Assembly: GCA_946811185.2 (NCBI GenBank)
Contig: OX328105.1
Span: 35,281,394-35,345,393 of the forward strand
DNA: 64,000 bases
Source of the DNA: Hippopus hippopus
Taxonomy: Eukaryota > Mollusca > Bivalvia > Cardiida > Cardiidae
Reading direction: 5' to 3'
The position numbers were made by a program, and so were the translations under genes. The notes under the pieces were generated by a model. The model had not been told where the DNA came from and made no database searches. It saw only the letters and a list, made by a program, of their open reading frames with translations. Of the stretch, positions 54,551 through 63,905 are shown in pieces (the first letter of the stretch is position 1; every line of letters begins with the position of its first letter).

Positions 54551-54790
54551 ATATTTTTTTTCATAGTGCTGTATTCAGCTGTCCTTGAATGATGTACCAA
54601 AAGTAGATATTTTTGTTGCAAGCAAATTGGTTATTTCTACACACAAAAATTATTCAAAAAATATTTCATAACAGTTAAATATAGCTTTTTCTTTCGATGC
54701 AAATAATTTTTTGTGTTTGTAATTTTTCCAAGATTTGGTTATATGGGCAATTTTTTTTTGCTGATATTATGAAGAATTTTAATGAATGAA

Positions 54791-54960
54791 GCGCATGCGC
54801 ACTAAAGAGCGCGCTCAGAATTGCATGTAAAGCTGTACATAGGAAAGCGCGCTCAGACTCACATTGTTGTTGCGCGCAGAAACACTTGCGCTCACCATTA
54901 TTTCAAAGGCTTTTTGGCTGTTTCATTTTAAAATGATATGGGAGAAATAGAAAAAGTTAG
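54791..54960 (+). promoter_or_regulatory. GCGC-rich patch followed by ATG and strong donor
   Basis: GCGCATGCGC at 54791-54800, AGAGCGCGCTCAG (about 54817), AAGCGCGCTCAGAC (54845) and TTGCGCGCAGAAAC (54870) cluster in 100 bp. About 50 bp later ATGGGAGAAATAGAAAAAGT runs into TTAG followed by GTAAGT. This would be a seven-codon first exon, MGEIEKV, in phase 2. It is suggestive of a promoter with a short first exon; no matching next exon was found. Confidence 0.3.
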
Positions 54961-55167
54961 GTAAGTTTATATTTCAAAATTTTCATCAGTTTTTCTTTCG
55001 TTTAATTTTTTCATTCTTTTAGCGCTCGTTTTCTGTTTATTTAGAAGAAATCTTCAACAGCGTAGCATTTCTTGTGTCAATTTCCAATAGCAATCATTGC
55101 GGCAGCAATTCAGTGACCTACCAAATACAGAGGAGCTTTCGGCAACTATACCAAATATTTTTTCAGT

Positions 55168-55377
55168 TTAACCCTATACCAAACAATCCTGAATTTTAAC
55201 TTCCCTACAGGAAAGACTTGCAAACATGCAAAAAGGCAAAAATGCTGCTTACCAATATTTTCTGCTTTTTCCACAATGCTTTCTTTCCTTCCATTTATAA
55301 ATTTCAATTTTAGAGTCACATCTTTATTTTTGATTGCAAATTGGAAAAAGTCTAAATTTTGGTTGTTTGGTAAAGAT
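55168..55377 (-). mobile_element. Family A MITE, full-length, old
   Basis: TTAACCCTATACCAAACAAT, AATGCTGCTTACCAATATTT and GGTTGTTTGGTAAAGATGTC. The hairpin is partly decayed. Confidence 0.88.
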
Positions 55378-55384
55378 GTCTTGA

Positions 55385-56195
55385 AATCTTGATAAAATGT
55401 TTTCTCTCTTGTAAAAGTGCTCATTTTAAGGAAAAATTGAAATTTGTACAGAACAAAGTTGTGATGGGCAGAATTTGTTTGTGCACTGCTTTCACACCTT
55501 TTTCCTTTAATCTGGCAGTAAAATATATTTTGATTTCTCTGATCATTGTGAATACTAGTATTAGATCAATCAGAGACAAGTACAAGTTACACAAAAAGGA
55601 AGGGTGAAAAAAAGAATTTATGCAGAATCCATACACATGTTTTTCTATTTCAAGCAGAAAACATTGAGGTGATACTATGTTTGATGCAGATACATTCTGC
55701 ATCCAAATCTATGGACAGAATTATTTAACCTAAACAATACAGTGCTACAGAAATTATATTGCTGCTCATTTTTGCAGGGTATTTGATTTTCAAGAACTAA
55801 ATTTTTTTTTCAGATGTAAACCCCATTTTTAAAATTTTATAATCATATTCCAAATCTCAACAAATCTATGGATAGATTAGTGATAGGGAAGTGGAAATTG
55901 ATGAATCACAAAAGCTGTTTTGTCCACAAGAATTTTATAAATGATTATTGGTTATAATGTGTTTTACCTGGAAATAAAACCCAGTCTCAAATTAAAAATT
56001 ATTCATGTTTAAATTCTGACTAACTGACAGATTTTGTTACAAAGGAATAGGAAATCAAGATAAAATTTGAATGCACAGACACCATTTCATTTTCATTTTG
56101 GAGGTCTGACATTTCTGAATAAAAGTTTGCATCTTTTTGTCTTCTAAAATATTGACAGAAAGAAAACACCCAAAGTTGAAATAACCCTGGAGGAA
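55385..56195. other. Spacer, no gene seen
   Basis: Opposed open frames at 55389-55702 are AT-driven. No recognised repeats or exons. Confidence 0.5.
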
Positions 56196-56198
56196 ACC

Positions 56199-56328
56199 AA
56201 TCTGAGTTTTAACAAACCTGAACAAGAAAGCATTTGAAAACATTGTAGGTAGAGAAAAAAAAGTTGGTCACCAGCATTGTCTCCATTTCTCACAATAGCT
56301 TCTACCCTATCAAAGACAAATTACATTT
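56199..56328 (-). mobile_element. Family A MITE, cut by a family B insertion
   Basis: TGAGTTTTAACAAACCTGAA, AAAACATTGTAGGTAGAG and CAAAGACAAATTACATTTGA end exactly where family B begins. Confidence 0.78.
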
Positions 56329-56591
56329 GAGCCGTGCTCTGTGAAAAGGGAGCTTAATGCATCTGCGAAAAGTATCGACTCAGGTCAGCCTGCGCAGTCC
56401 GCGCAGGCTGACCTGGGCTGAAATTTTTCGCTATGGGTCAATTTTCTGTATGTCCAAGGACCAGTCTACCTCATGAATAAGTCAGTTGTTAAAAAAAGTG
56501 GCTATTATGGATCCGTAAGTATGTGATGGCTTGCTTGGTATGATGGATTACGGAGATGCATTAAGCCCCCTTTTGCCAGAGCATGGCTCAT
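56328..56591 (-). mobile_element. Family B MITE, full-length with intact hairpin
   Basis: Ends GAGCCGTGCTCTGTGAAAAG and TTGCCAGAGCATGGCTCATT. The hairpin CAGGTCAGCCTGCGCAGTCC and GCGCAGGCTGACCTG is perfect over about 13 bp per arm. Best B copy for the hairpin. Confidence 0.95.
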
Positions 56592-56599
56592 TTATATAG

Positions 56600-57680
56600 G
56601 CTATAGTGTTCATGTGTTTCGTTACCTAGTAGGAGTACAGTTCTTAGTCCAACCTTTGATAATGACCTAGAGTACTAAAAAAGTTTATTTTGAATTTAAA
56701 TGGCTTCAATTTATTGTGCTCCAATTGATTTGGCACAAGTTACAGAAATAACCATTGTTTGAAATCTAGAAAAGAAACTCATTGACCATAATGTCTGTTC
56801 AGCAGGGGAAAACAAAAATTTAAAATTACACCATTCTTAAGTCATTTCAAATCTATACAATTAAAATTTTCTGAATTATTATTACAAAGTATTGATTTTA
56901 TTTTTTTCTAATTGTTAGTTGTTCTCTGAGTTTGAAAAGGTAGGCAGTTCCAATCAAATTATGATGAAAGAACATGTGAGAAAGTTTGTACTTATTTTGA
57001 AACAACTTCAAAGTTGTAATTTTTAGGTTTATTCAATAAAAAGTCGCCTTCAGAAGTCATCCAGTGCTTATGCATGGTTATGCCGTGACCTTTAGACTGA
57101 TAAAATCTAAGATAAACATTTTCAATGAACAGGAAAGACTGGAAAAATTAACAAAGATTATAGCACATCTTCTGTACAGTCTGATCTTGATCTTAACCAT
57201 CCTCAAGAGCACAGATAAAATGTCATCAGTATTTTAAGGCATTGTGAAATGGAGAAAAAAAATGGTTGGGAAAAAAAAAATGTTTTTTTTTCTTTACTTG
57301 TATTCACAAACTTACTTATTCATTGAAAGTGCTGTCTTCGACAAGACACAAAGCCATGTGTTTCAAATATGTAGCAGTTAAGTCTCATGTAGGTTTCATT
57401 TGTTCTGAGCACTTGGTTTTAGGGGCTGTTTGAATTCTTTCAAAGCAAGAGTCAAAGTCCCTTTAAAAGGTATATTTTAGACAAACAGCAGCTTTTTCTT
57501 GGCCATTAAAATGCCAATATAAATTTGGATCATATTACAGCCAGAAATAACATTTAATTCACAATATAATTATAGAATAGATACAAATTTTCTGTTTCCT
57601 ATTATGAAAAACAATACTTAATCAAATATTACTCTGACATCTAAGACAGTGACTATTCATTCTGCACTTTTTTTTCCCCA
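56600..57680. other. Spacer, no gene seen
   Basis: Only a small family E fragment (57157-57212: TCTGTACAGTCTGATCTTGA) was recognised. Confidence 0.5.
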
Positions 57681-57687
57681 CATGTCC

Positions 57688-57882
57688 TAGTAAAAAATAT
57701 TTTGCAGTATACAAACTAAAGATGGCTCAAATGATGGAAAGTGATTTTGGTAGAGTAGAAAACAATGTGGGAAAAGAAGAAAATACTGGTAACCAGCATT
57801 TTCTCTTTTTTCCACATTTTTTGCAAAAGCACTCTCTCTTCTGGTGGTTGAAATATTGGATTGCTTGGTAACAGATTAACAG
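57688..57882 (+). mobile_element. Family A MITE, left end lost
   Basis: GAAAACAATGTGGGAAAAGA, AATACTGGTAACCAGCATTT and GATTGCTTGGTAACAGATTA A. Confidence 0.85.
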
Positions 57883-57976
57883 GTCAAAGGTTATCAGAAA
57901 AGAGTAAAATATGGTAAAAAGAATTTAGCCTGACTCCTGTTTGCATTCTAAAAAGCCTCAAAGATTGGTTGGTTTT

Positions 57977-58201
57977 TTAACCCTTTACCAAACAACAAAA
58001 TTTTAGACTGGTCCAAAGTCAAAGCATTTGCAGACAACAAAATAAATATGACTCAAACTAATATTCATTTTGGAAAGTGTAGAAAACATTGCGTGAAAAG
58101 GAGAAAATGCTGGTTACCAGCATTTTCTGCTTTTCACGCTGTTTTCAGAAGGATTCTTCCTCAGGGTCGTTAAAGCTCGGGATTGTGTGGCAAAGAGTTA
58201 A
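57977..58201 (+). mobile_element. Family A MITE, full-length
   Basis: TTAACCCTTTACCAAACAAC to GATTGTGTGGCAAAGAGTTA A. The hairpin (AAGGAGAAAATGCTGGTTAC and its partner) has three differences. Confidence 0.95.
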
Positions 58202-58273
58202 GCCAACACAGAATAAGTGATATGTTCTTGAATGGGTATAAATTTGCTCAATTTTTTCGTTAATCTGTGAATT

Positions 58274-58392
58274 TTAACCCTTAGAGTGCGAAAATCAACT
58301 CACCTTTTGTGGACAGTCTAGCTAAAAATCAGGCTGCATAGAATGATAATTATGCAGTCTGAATTTTAATCTACACTAGCCAATGTTTACTA
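58274..58392 (+). mobile_element. Family E MITE, right half lost
   Basis: TTAACCCTTAGAGTGCGAAA, AATCAGGCTGCATAGAATG, TATGCAGTCTGAATTTTAAT and CTACACTAGCCAATG. Confidence 0.75.
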
Positions 58393-58732
58393 AGTCTTGT
58401 TCTATATATAAATGTGTCCAATATTTAGTCCATACCGTTTTAGCCAAACACAAAATTGAATGTGCAAGTCCACATTAAAGAATTTACTTATTCTGTACAT
58501 GTTTTCCTGTTGTCATGATTTCTTGCACTGTGTTCTGGAAACTTTGTTGTCATTGCAAATAAGAAATGTTCCTTTGGCTTTGTTGATTTAAATGTATTTA
58601 TTTTCAGTGCAAAGCCATTAAAAAAAAGTCTGAAACCATTATGGTGCATGCTAGTTTCAGGTATAGATCTACTATAAATAAATAAAAGTGGAGCACAGCA
58701 AAAGCATCTGAAAGAACAGAAAATGTCTGTTT

Positions 58733-58950
58733 TTAATTCTTTACTATATAACAAAATTTGAGACTTGCCAAGACTGATAGGAAATGCAGATTGCTAGTTT
58801 AAATGCAGCTCAAATGATAAGTTGTCTATGAAAAGGTAGAAAAGGTTGAAAAAGTAGAAATTGCTGCCTACCAGCGCTTCCTTTTTCAAAATGATTTCAA
58901 AAACCATCTTATTTAGGGTCATTGAAATAAAGGATTATTTTTTAATAGCT
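58733..58950 (+). mobile_element. Family A MITE, degenerate
   Basis: TTTAATTCTTTACTATATAA, AATTGCTGCCTACCAGCGCT and TTAGGGTCATTGAAATAAAG. Confidence 0.7.
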
Positions 58951-59110
58951 TGATTGTACTGAAAAAAAATTTGGGAAAGAAATGATTTCTTTATCCTTTT
59001 GCATCGATGTTTTTAACAAGTGCTGTAAATATTTGTAGTTATTAGGCACTGGTCTAAGTTCTATCATTGTGAGAAAATAATAATGAAATTAATTATTTCA
59101 TATATTAAAG

Positions 59111-59241
59111 AATTCTGTGTTGATACAGAAATGTTAGAAAACATGGAAATTACATATTATTTAGATGAAGGATTCTGTACTGAAGCAGAAACCTCTCTCT
59201 TTGCAAGAAGGTTGAATTTGCTGTATGAGAGAGAAAATACA
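59111..59241 (+). CDS. Possible coding exon 7 (or terminal exon to 59268)
   Basis: After the acceptor-like ATATTAAAG the phase-1 frame expected from exon 6 reads (E)FCVDTEMLENMEITYYLDE, GFCTEAETSLFARRLNLLYE and RENT. It meets ACA followed by GTAAGG, a donor leaving phase 0, or runs on to a TAG at 59266-59268. The peptide is acidic and non-repetitive, unlike translated AT spacer. FCVDTEM and FCTEAET look like a small internal repeat. The acceptor has a weak pyrimidine tract. Confidence 0.28.
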
Positions 59242-59279
59242 GTAAGGTTAAAGATGAAGTCATTATAGATAAAAGAGAG

Positions 59280-60110
59280 CTAACTTGAAAATTATAAAAC
59301 GTCTGAGAGCATTTAATTTTTGCTGTGTCAGGAGAAACAGAGCTCTGGCACAGTTCAAAACCAGAGCCTTGACACAAAAAATACCAGATTTTCCTAGAAG
59401 GGTGCGCCTATCAGAAAACCATAATCGCGCAGCTCCTATGCAGGCGCACAGAAAGCAGTGAGCGCATGCTAGACGAGAAATAACCAGCCATCTATGTTGA
59501 CACATACTTTGAAACAGAGTAAATACGGTATAGTTTAAACTCCGCCCATGTCTGCCCTTACAGCACATTGGTATGCAGAAACACATGGTACAAAAGATGA
59601 AGTGTGTATATTGTGTAATGTCTGGTTTGATATGCACTACATGTGACTTTATCTTTTCACTTAGGTTTTCCCGCCACTTTTAATTTTTTAAACAGTCATT
59701 ATGGAAATCAACATAACTGAAAAGTTTGCCCTGAACAAGTAATTTATTGATTTGGTTATATTACACAACTTTTACCATGATGCTTTCAAATTTATTACAT
59801 CTTTCAATGTATTACATATTTGGAGTTATGTAAATAAGCGGGTTGGAGACTAACTTTGGAGTATTTTGTCTTGACGGTCTAAAACTGAATAAATGCATTA
59901 ACAAAGGCACAGGGGTCATAGCTGTAATTTTTATCCAATGTTTGAATATGAGAAAAGGAGCTATGTAATGTTTTATCAGTGTGAATGAAAACCAAGACTA
60001 TTTTGATGTGAGTTGGGCCTGTTAATTAATAGACAATTTCAAAAATTGTAGCCCAAAAGAGTGAATATGTAATTTTCTGCTTTTGTTATTTTGGAAGTAC
60101 AGATGTTATT
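59280..60110. other. Spacer with a small CpG patch
   Basis: GGTGCGCCTATCAG, ATCGCGCAGCTCC, AGGCGCACAG and GAGCGCATGC (59401-59470) form an isolated GCGC patch like those at 51-55 kb. No exon was recognised. Confidence 0.4.
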
Positions 60111-60123
60111 TTGGAAGTACAGA
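60082..60123. repeat. Tandem duplication, period 21 bp
   Basis: TTATTTTGGAAGTACAGA occurs twice beside a truncated family A copy. Confidence 0.92.
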
Positions 60124-60236
60124 AAATCATGTGGGAAATGCTGATTTCTATTCCAGATTTCTCATTTTCCCATAATGTTTTCAAAGAACATTTCATTAGG
60201 GTCGTTAAAATCTGGGATTGTATGGGAAAGGGTTAA
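60118..60236 (+). mobile_element. Family A MITE, left half lost, first of a head-to-head pair
   Basis: TTTCTCATTTTCCCATAATG, then GGGTCGTTAAAATCTGGGAT and GTATGGGAAAGGGTTAA. The shared TTAA is 60233-60236. Confidence 0.8.
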
Positions 60237-60410
60237 CAACCCTGAGGAAAAGGCTTTTGAAAACATTGTGAGCCATGGTTACCAACATTTTATTCTTTTC
60301 CATCTGTTTCCTGCTCTTTAAAACAAAAATCCCATCATGTTGAATGTTGTCTGCAAATGCTTTTAATTTGCACAAGTGTGAAGTTTTGCAATGCAGTAAA
60401 AAGTTCACTG
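60233..60410 (-). mobile_element. Family A MITE, second of the pair
   Basis: TTAACAACCCTGAGGAAAAG, TTTTGAAAACATTGTGAGCC, CCATGGTTACCAACATTTTA, TTGTCTGCAAATGCTTTTAA. The first 25 bp and part of the hairpin are deleted. Confidence 0.82.
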
Positions 60411-60680
60411 TTTACAAGGTAACAAAATTTTAGGAAAAGGCCATTAAAACTCAGAATTGTCCGGTAAAAGGAATAACACCTGATTGTCTGAGGAAGAAAT
60501 AATAATTGATATATTTTCATATTCTTGTGAATGATTGCAAGGACTCTCACTGTCATATAAAGCCAGTTTCCTGTCAATTTCTATCAAACATTTGTCATTT
60601 TTATGTCACTTTTTTTTTTCTTGTTAAGATTTTAATTGGGTGTTTTTAGCATTTTTTTAATCACATATCATTTAACCAAT

Positions 60681-60772
60681 AGAACACCAAGCACAGTTTT
60701 CAGTTATTTTGCAGAAATTGTAAAGCAAAATCAGACTGCATAGAATGTGCAGCCTGATCTTTGATCATTAGT
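60681..60772 (+). mobile_element. Family E MITE, degenerate
   Basis: AAATCAGACTGCATAGAATG followed by TGCAGCCTGATCTTTGATC. Confidence 0.6.
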
Positions 60773-60779
60773 TGTCATT

Positions 60780-61540
60780 ATGGTATATCGGACACTAGCA
60801 GCTTGGAATATTTATTAATGGTTGACTTGACATAAGTTTGGATTAAAAAAAAGGGGGAAGGGAAATGTCACATTGACTATCTTGAATATAACCTATTGTT
60901 GAAGGTGGAGTTTCATTGGTGTAAGTTTAACTTTCTTCAGATATTAAAATTATATTTTTATTCTCTTGAATTTGCAGTAAAAAGAGAGCCAACTGTTTTC
61001 AGTAAAAAGAAATCTATACATTAATATTTGAAAATAAGAGAAAAGAAGCAGTTTTAAAGGGATTTCAGAATAAGCCATAAAAAGTTCCCCAAAAATTAAC
61101 ATTTATAGAAATCTTTTGCCTTGTATTGCCTTTTTACCAGTTGAATTCCAGAAATTTGCACTTTAGGTGCTATTGAGAATAAAAAAATAGGTGCAATTAT
61201 AAACCTGTAGAAGACTGCAAAGCTGGCCACAACAAAATACAAGGGGCTGACCTTTGTGGTGACCAATAAGATAACAAGCCACTTGATTTGACCATTAGTA
61301 TAGCCAGTATTTCTTTATTGTTTGCTGTATATGCATGAAATATCCACCTACTTACAACTGACCAATAGTGACCAGCTGGAACCTTAGGGCAATAATGACC
61401 AACAAATGCAAAATGGACATTGGTAGAGAAATTCCAATTGGTTCTGCTATAAGTATCCAGTCATTCATCATTTCTCTACTCACACATTTTTTGGGTAAAG
61501 TTCAAGCCATTAAAACTGTAGACAAACTCAAGTTAGATAG
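60780..61540. other. Spacer, no gene seen
   Basis: AT-rich, no recognised repeat or exon. A 60-codon frame at 61368-61550 lacks motifs. Confidence 0.5.
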
Positions 61541-61546
61541 TTCTTT

Positions 61547-61770
61547 TTAACTTTTTACAAAATAAAGAAATGTAGGTTTGTCAAAATTAAAAGCTGCTGC
61601 AGATGAAAAATTTAATGTTGCTCTAATAATCAAATTTGCAAAGGAAAGGTTAGGAAACATCTTGGGTAAAGAAGACATTGCTTGTTAGGAGCGTTTTATC
61701 CTTTCCCCACAATACTTTCCCAATCCATCATTTTCAGTCATTTGAAATAAAGATTGTTTGTTAAAGGGAA
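61547..61770 (+). mobile_element. Family A MITE, degenerate full-length
   Basis: TTAACTTTTTACAAAATAAA, GAAACATCTTGGGTAAAGAA and GATTGTTTGTTAAAGGGAAG. Confidence 0.72.
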
Positions 61771-61804
61771 GACAAACAAATGTAGACAAAATTTGTTTTG
61801 TGTT

Positions 61805-62034
61805 CAACCCTTTACCGAACAATCTAGACTTTTAATGTCCCTGAAAAAAAAAAAACACTTTTGAAAATGTTGTGGGAAAAGGAGAAAATGCTGGTGAGCA
61901 GCATTTTCTGCTTTTCCCGCAATGTTTTCCACTCTCTCTCAGCCAAATTTGAAAATTTTAGCCGCATTTTAAATGTTGTCTGTGATTGCTTTCAATTTGG
62001 ACAACTCCAAATTTTTTGTCGTTAAGTAAAGTAT
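61805..62034 (-). mobile_element. Family A MITE, full-length
   Basis: TTCAACCCTTTACCGAACAA to TTTTTTGTCGTTAAGTAAAG. The hairpin AATGCTGGTGAGCAGCATTT has few mismatches. Confidence 0.93.
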
Positions 62035-62261
62035 ACTACTGTCTAGAATTTTGAAAATTTGATGATGGGAGGATGTCGATGTACAGGCCATTTTTTGTGA
62101 AAAAAAAAAATTGCTCGATCGATGCAATTTAAGAAAAGAGGGAAAAAATGCAGTGTTAAAAATATAAAGTTTTAGAAAATGATTGAATCATTAAACTCTA
62201 GAGATCCAAAATTCCTAGATTCCAAAATTCTATTTCTTAATATTGAAAAATAGAGCTTGCT

Positions 62262-62500
62262 AACCAGATGAAAAAAAGTTTAGACTACATCTAACTTGAA
62301 AGAACTTATGATGAAAAACAAATGTGGCTAAAATAAATAATTTTGTCCTTGAAAGAGTTGAAAACATGAGAAAAGTAGAAAATATGGTTCACCAGCATCT
62401 TCTCCTTTTCCCATAATGTGTTCAAAAGATCTCTTTGTAAGGGTCATTATTTCTTTGTAAGGGTCATTAAAACTTCGGATTGAATGGCTAAGAGTTGATG
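62262..62500 (+). mobile_element. Family A MITE, degenerate, with 21-bp duplication
   Basis: AACAAATGTGGCTAAAATAA, GAAAATATGGTTCACCAGCA and GATTGAATGGCTAAGAGTTG A. TTTCTTTGTAAGGGTCATTA is locally duplicated (about 62430-62470). Confidence 0.75.
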
Positions 62501-62517
62501 AAAAAAGGAGAATATAA

Positions 62518-62785
62518 ATGAGCCATGCTCTGGCAAAAGGGGGCATAATGCATCTCTGTGATCCATGATACCAAGCAAGTCATTACATAATTATGGATCC
62601 ATAAAATCCATTTATTTTTTTAAACAACAGACTGAATCATGAGGTAGAATGATCCTTTGACATGCAGAAAATTTAAAGATAGCGAAAAGTTTCGGTCCAT
62701 GTCAGCCTGCGCGTAATGCGCAGGCTGACATGGGTTGATACTTTTCGCAAACGCATTAAGCTCCCTTTTCACAGAGCACTGCTCA
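62518..62785 (+). mobile_element. Family B MITE, full-length with intact hairpin
   Basis: ATGAGCCATGCTCTGGCAAA to TTCACAGAGCACTGCTCA. The hairpin CATGTCAGCCTGCGCGTAAT and GCGCAGGCTGACATG is intact, as are the flanking GAAAAGTTTC and GATACTTTTCGC. Confidence 0.95.
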
Positions 62786-62815
62786 AATGTTTGACAAAAT
62801 ATTTGGTAAGATAAT

Positions 62816-63002
62816 AAACCCTTATCCTTCTAAATAAGTGAAGTAAAACTTTCAGGTCAACCGTAAAAGCCCATATTTTTCTATTTCAAAAGTATTTTGT
62901 GGGGGAAAGATATCTCCGTATTGGACGTTCTGTGCAGTCTGATCTTGATCTACACTGTCCACAAAAGATCCTTGAGTTGCGCTTAACAGACTGAAGGTTA
63001 AT
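62816..63002 (-). mobile_element. Family E MITE, near full-length
   Basis: AAACCCTTATCCTTCTAAAT at one end, CAGACTGAAGGTTAA at the other. GTTCTGTGCAGTCTGATCTT and GATCTACACTGTCCACAAAA lie inside. Confidence 0.85.
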
Positions 63003-63035
63003 TATACACTGAAAATGTAAATCATACTTTGAGAC

Positions 63036-63209
63036 TCTTCACCAGACACCACAATTGTAGCAATTGCACACCACAAATCAAATTTGGCTCAGATAATGGG
63101 TTTATTTCCTTGAAAGGTTGGAAAACATTTATAGGAAAAGGAAGAAGTGCTAGTTGCCAGCATTTTCCCCTTTTCTTAAAGTTTTTTCAAAAGCTTTTTC
63201 CTCAGGTTT
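63036..63209 (+). mobile_element. Family A MITE, degenerate, first of a close series
   Basis: CTTCACCAGACACCACAATT, AGTGCTAGTTGCCAGCATTT. It ends at CCTCAGGTTTG without its terminus. Confidence 0.72.
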
Positions 63210-63437
63210 GTTTACCCTCTTTCCAACAACAAAATTCTAGACTTGTCCACTTTGAAAGTATTTACATATGAAAATTTAAGTATTGCTAAAATGGTGAGAT
63301 TTGTTTCTGATAGGTTAGAAAACACTGTGGGAATAGAAGAAAATGCTGGTATCCAGCATTCTCTTCTTTTCCCAGAATGTTTTTCGAGGCATTTTATCTC
63401 GGGTCGTTAATATTTGGAATTGTGTGACAAAGGGTTA
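63210..63437 (+). mobile_element. Family A MITE, full-length
   Basis: TTTACCCTCTTTCCAACAAC to AATTGTGTGACAAAGGGTTA A. The hairpin AATGCTGGTATCCAGCATTC is well kept. Confidence 0.9.
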
Positions 63438-63478
63438 AACATGACATTGTTTGGTACAGGGTTAACCTTGTCTGTTTG

Positions 63479-63643
63479 AACCTTTACCACACTATCTCCA
63501 GTTTTAAGGACCCTACGAAAAAAGCCTTCTGAAAACATTGTTTTCTGCCCTATCAGACAAATTCAATCGTTTGAGCCTCAGATTGTCTGGAAATGCTTTC
63601 AATTTGGACAAATCTACATTTTTGTCATGTGGTGAAGAGTTGA
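63479..63643 (-). mobile_element. Family A MITE with the hairpin deleted
   Basis: GAACCTTTACCACACTATCT, then CTGAAAACATTGTTTTCTGC shows the two outer arm ends joined. The right end is TTTGTCATGTGGTGAAGAGT. Confidence 0.9.
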
Positions 63644-63810
63644 CCCTCTGATCTGATTGACCTATGAAAGACTGAGTTAAATAGACAAGGGCTGTGCTTG
63701 GAAATATTCTTAGAATTATAGCTAAAGGGAGATAATTCTGTGTACATTCCATTATGCTGGAGGCTCTTATACTGTGTCTTTGTATTAGATTCCATGCTGA
63801 GGATATTGTG

Positions 63811-63905
63811 TTTAATTCTTTACCAAACGACAAAGTTTTAGACTAGACCAAACGACAAAGTTTTAGACTAGTCCAAATTAAAATGTAAATTGTTTGATGA
63901 TGAAA
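63811..63905 (+). mobile_element. Family A MITE left end with 25-bp duplication
   Basis: TTTAATTCTTTACCAAACGA. ACCAAACGACAAAGTTTTAG is repeated twice in tandem. It decays after AGTCCAAATTAAAATG. Confidence 0.85.
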
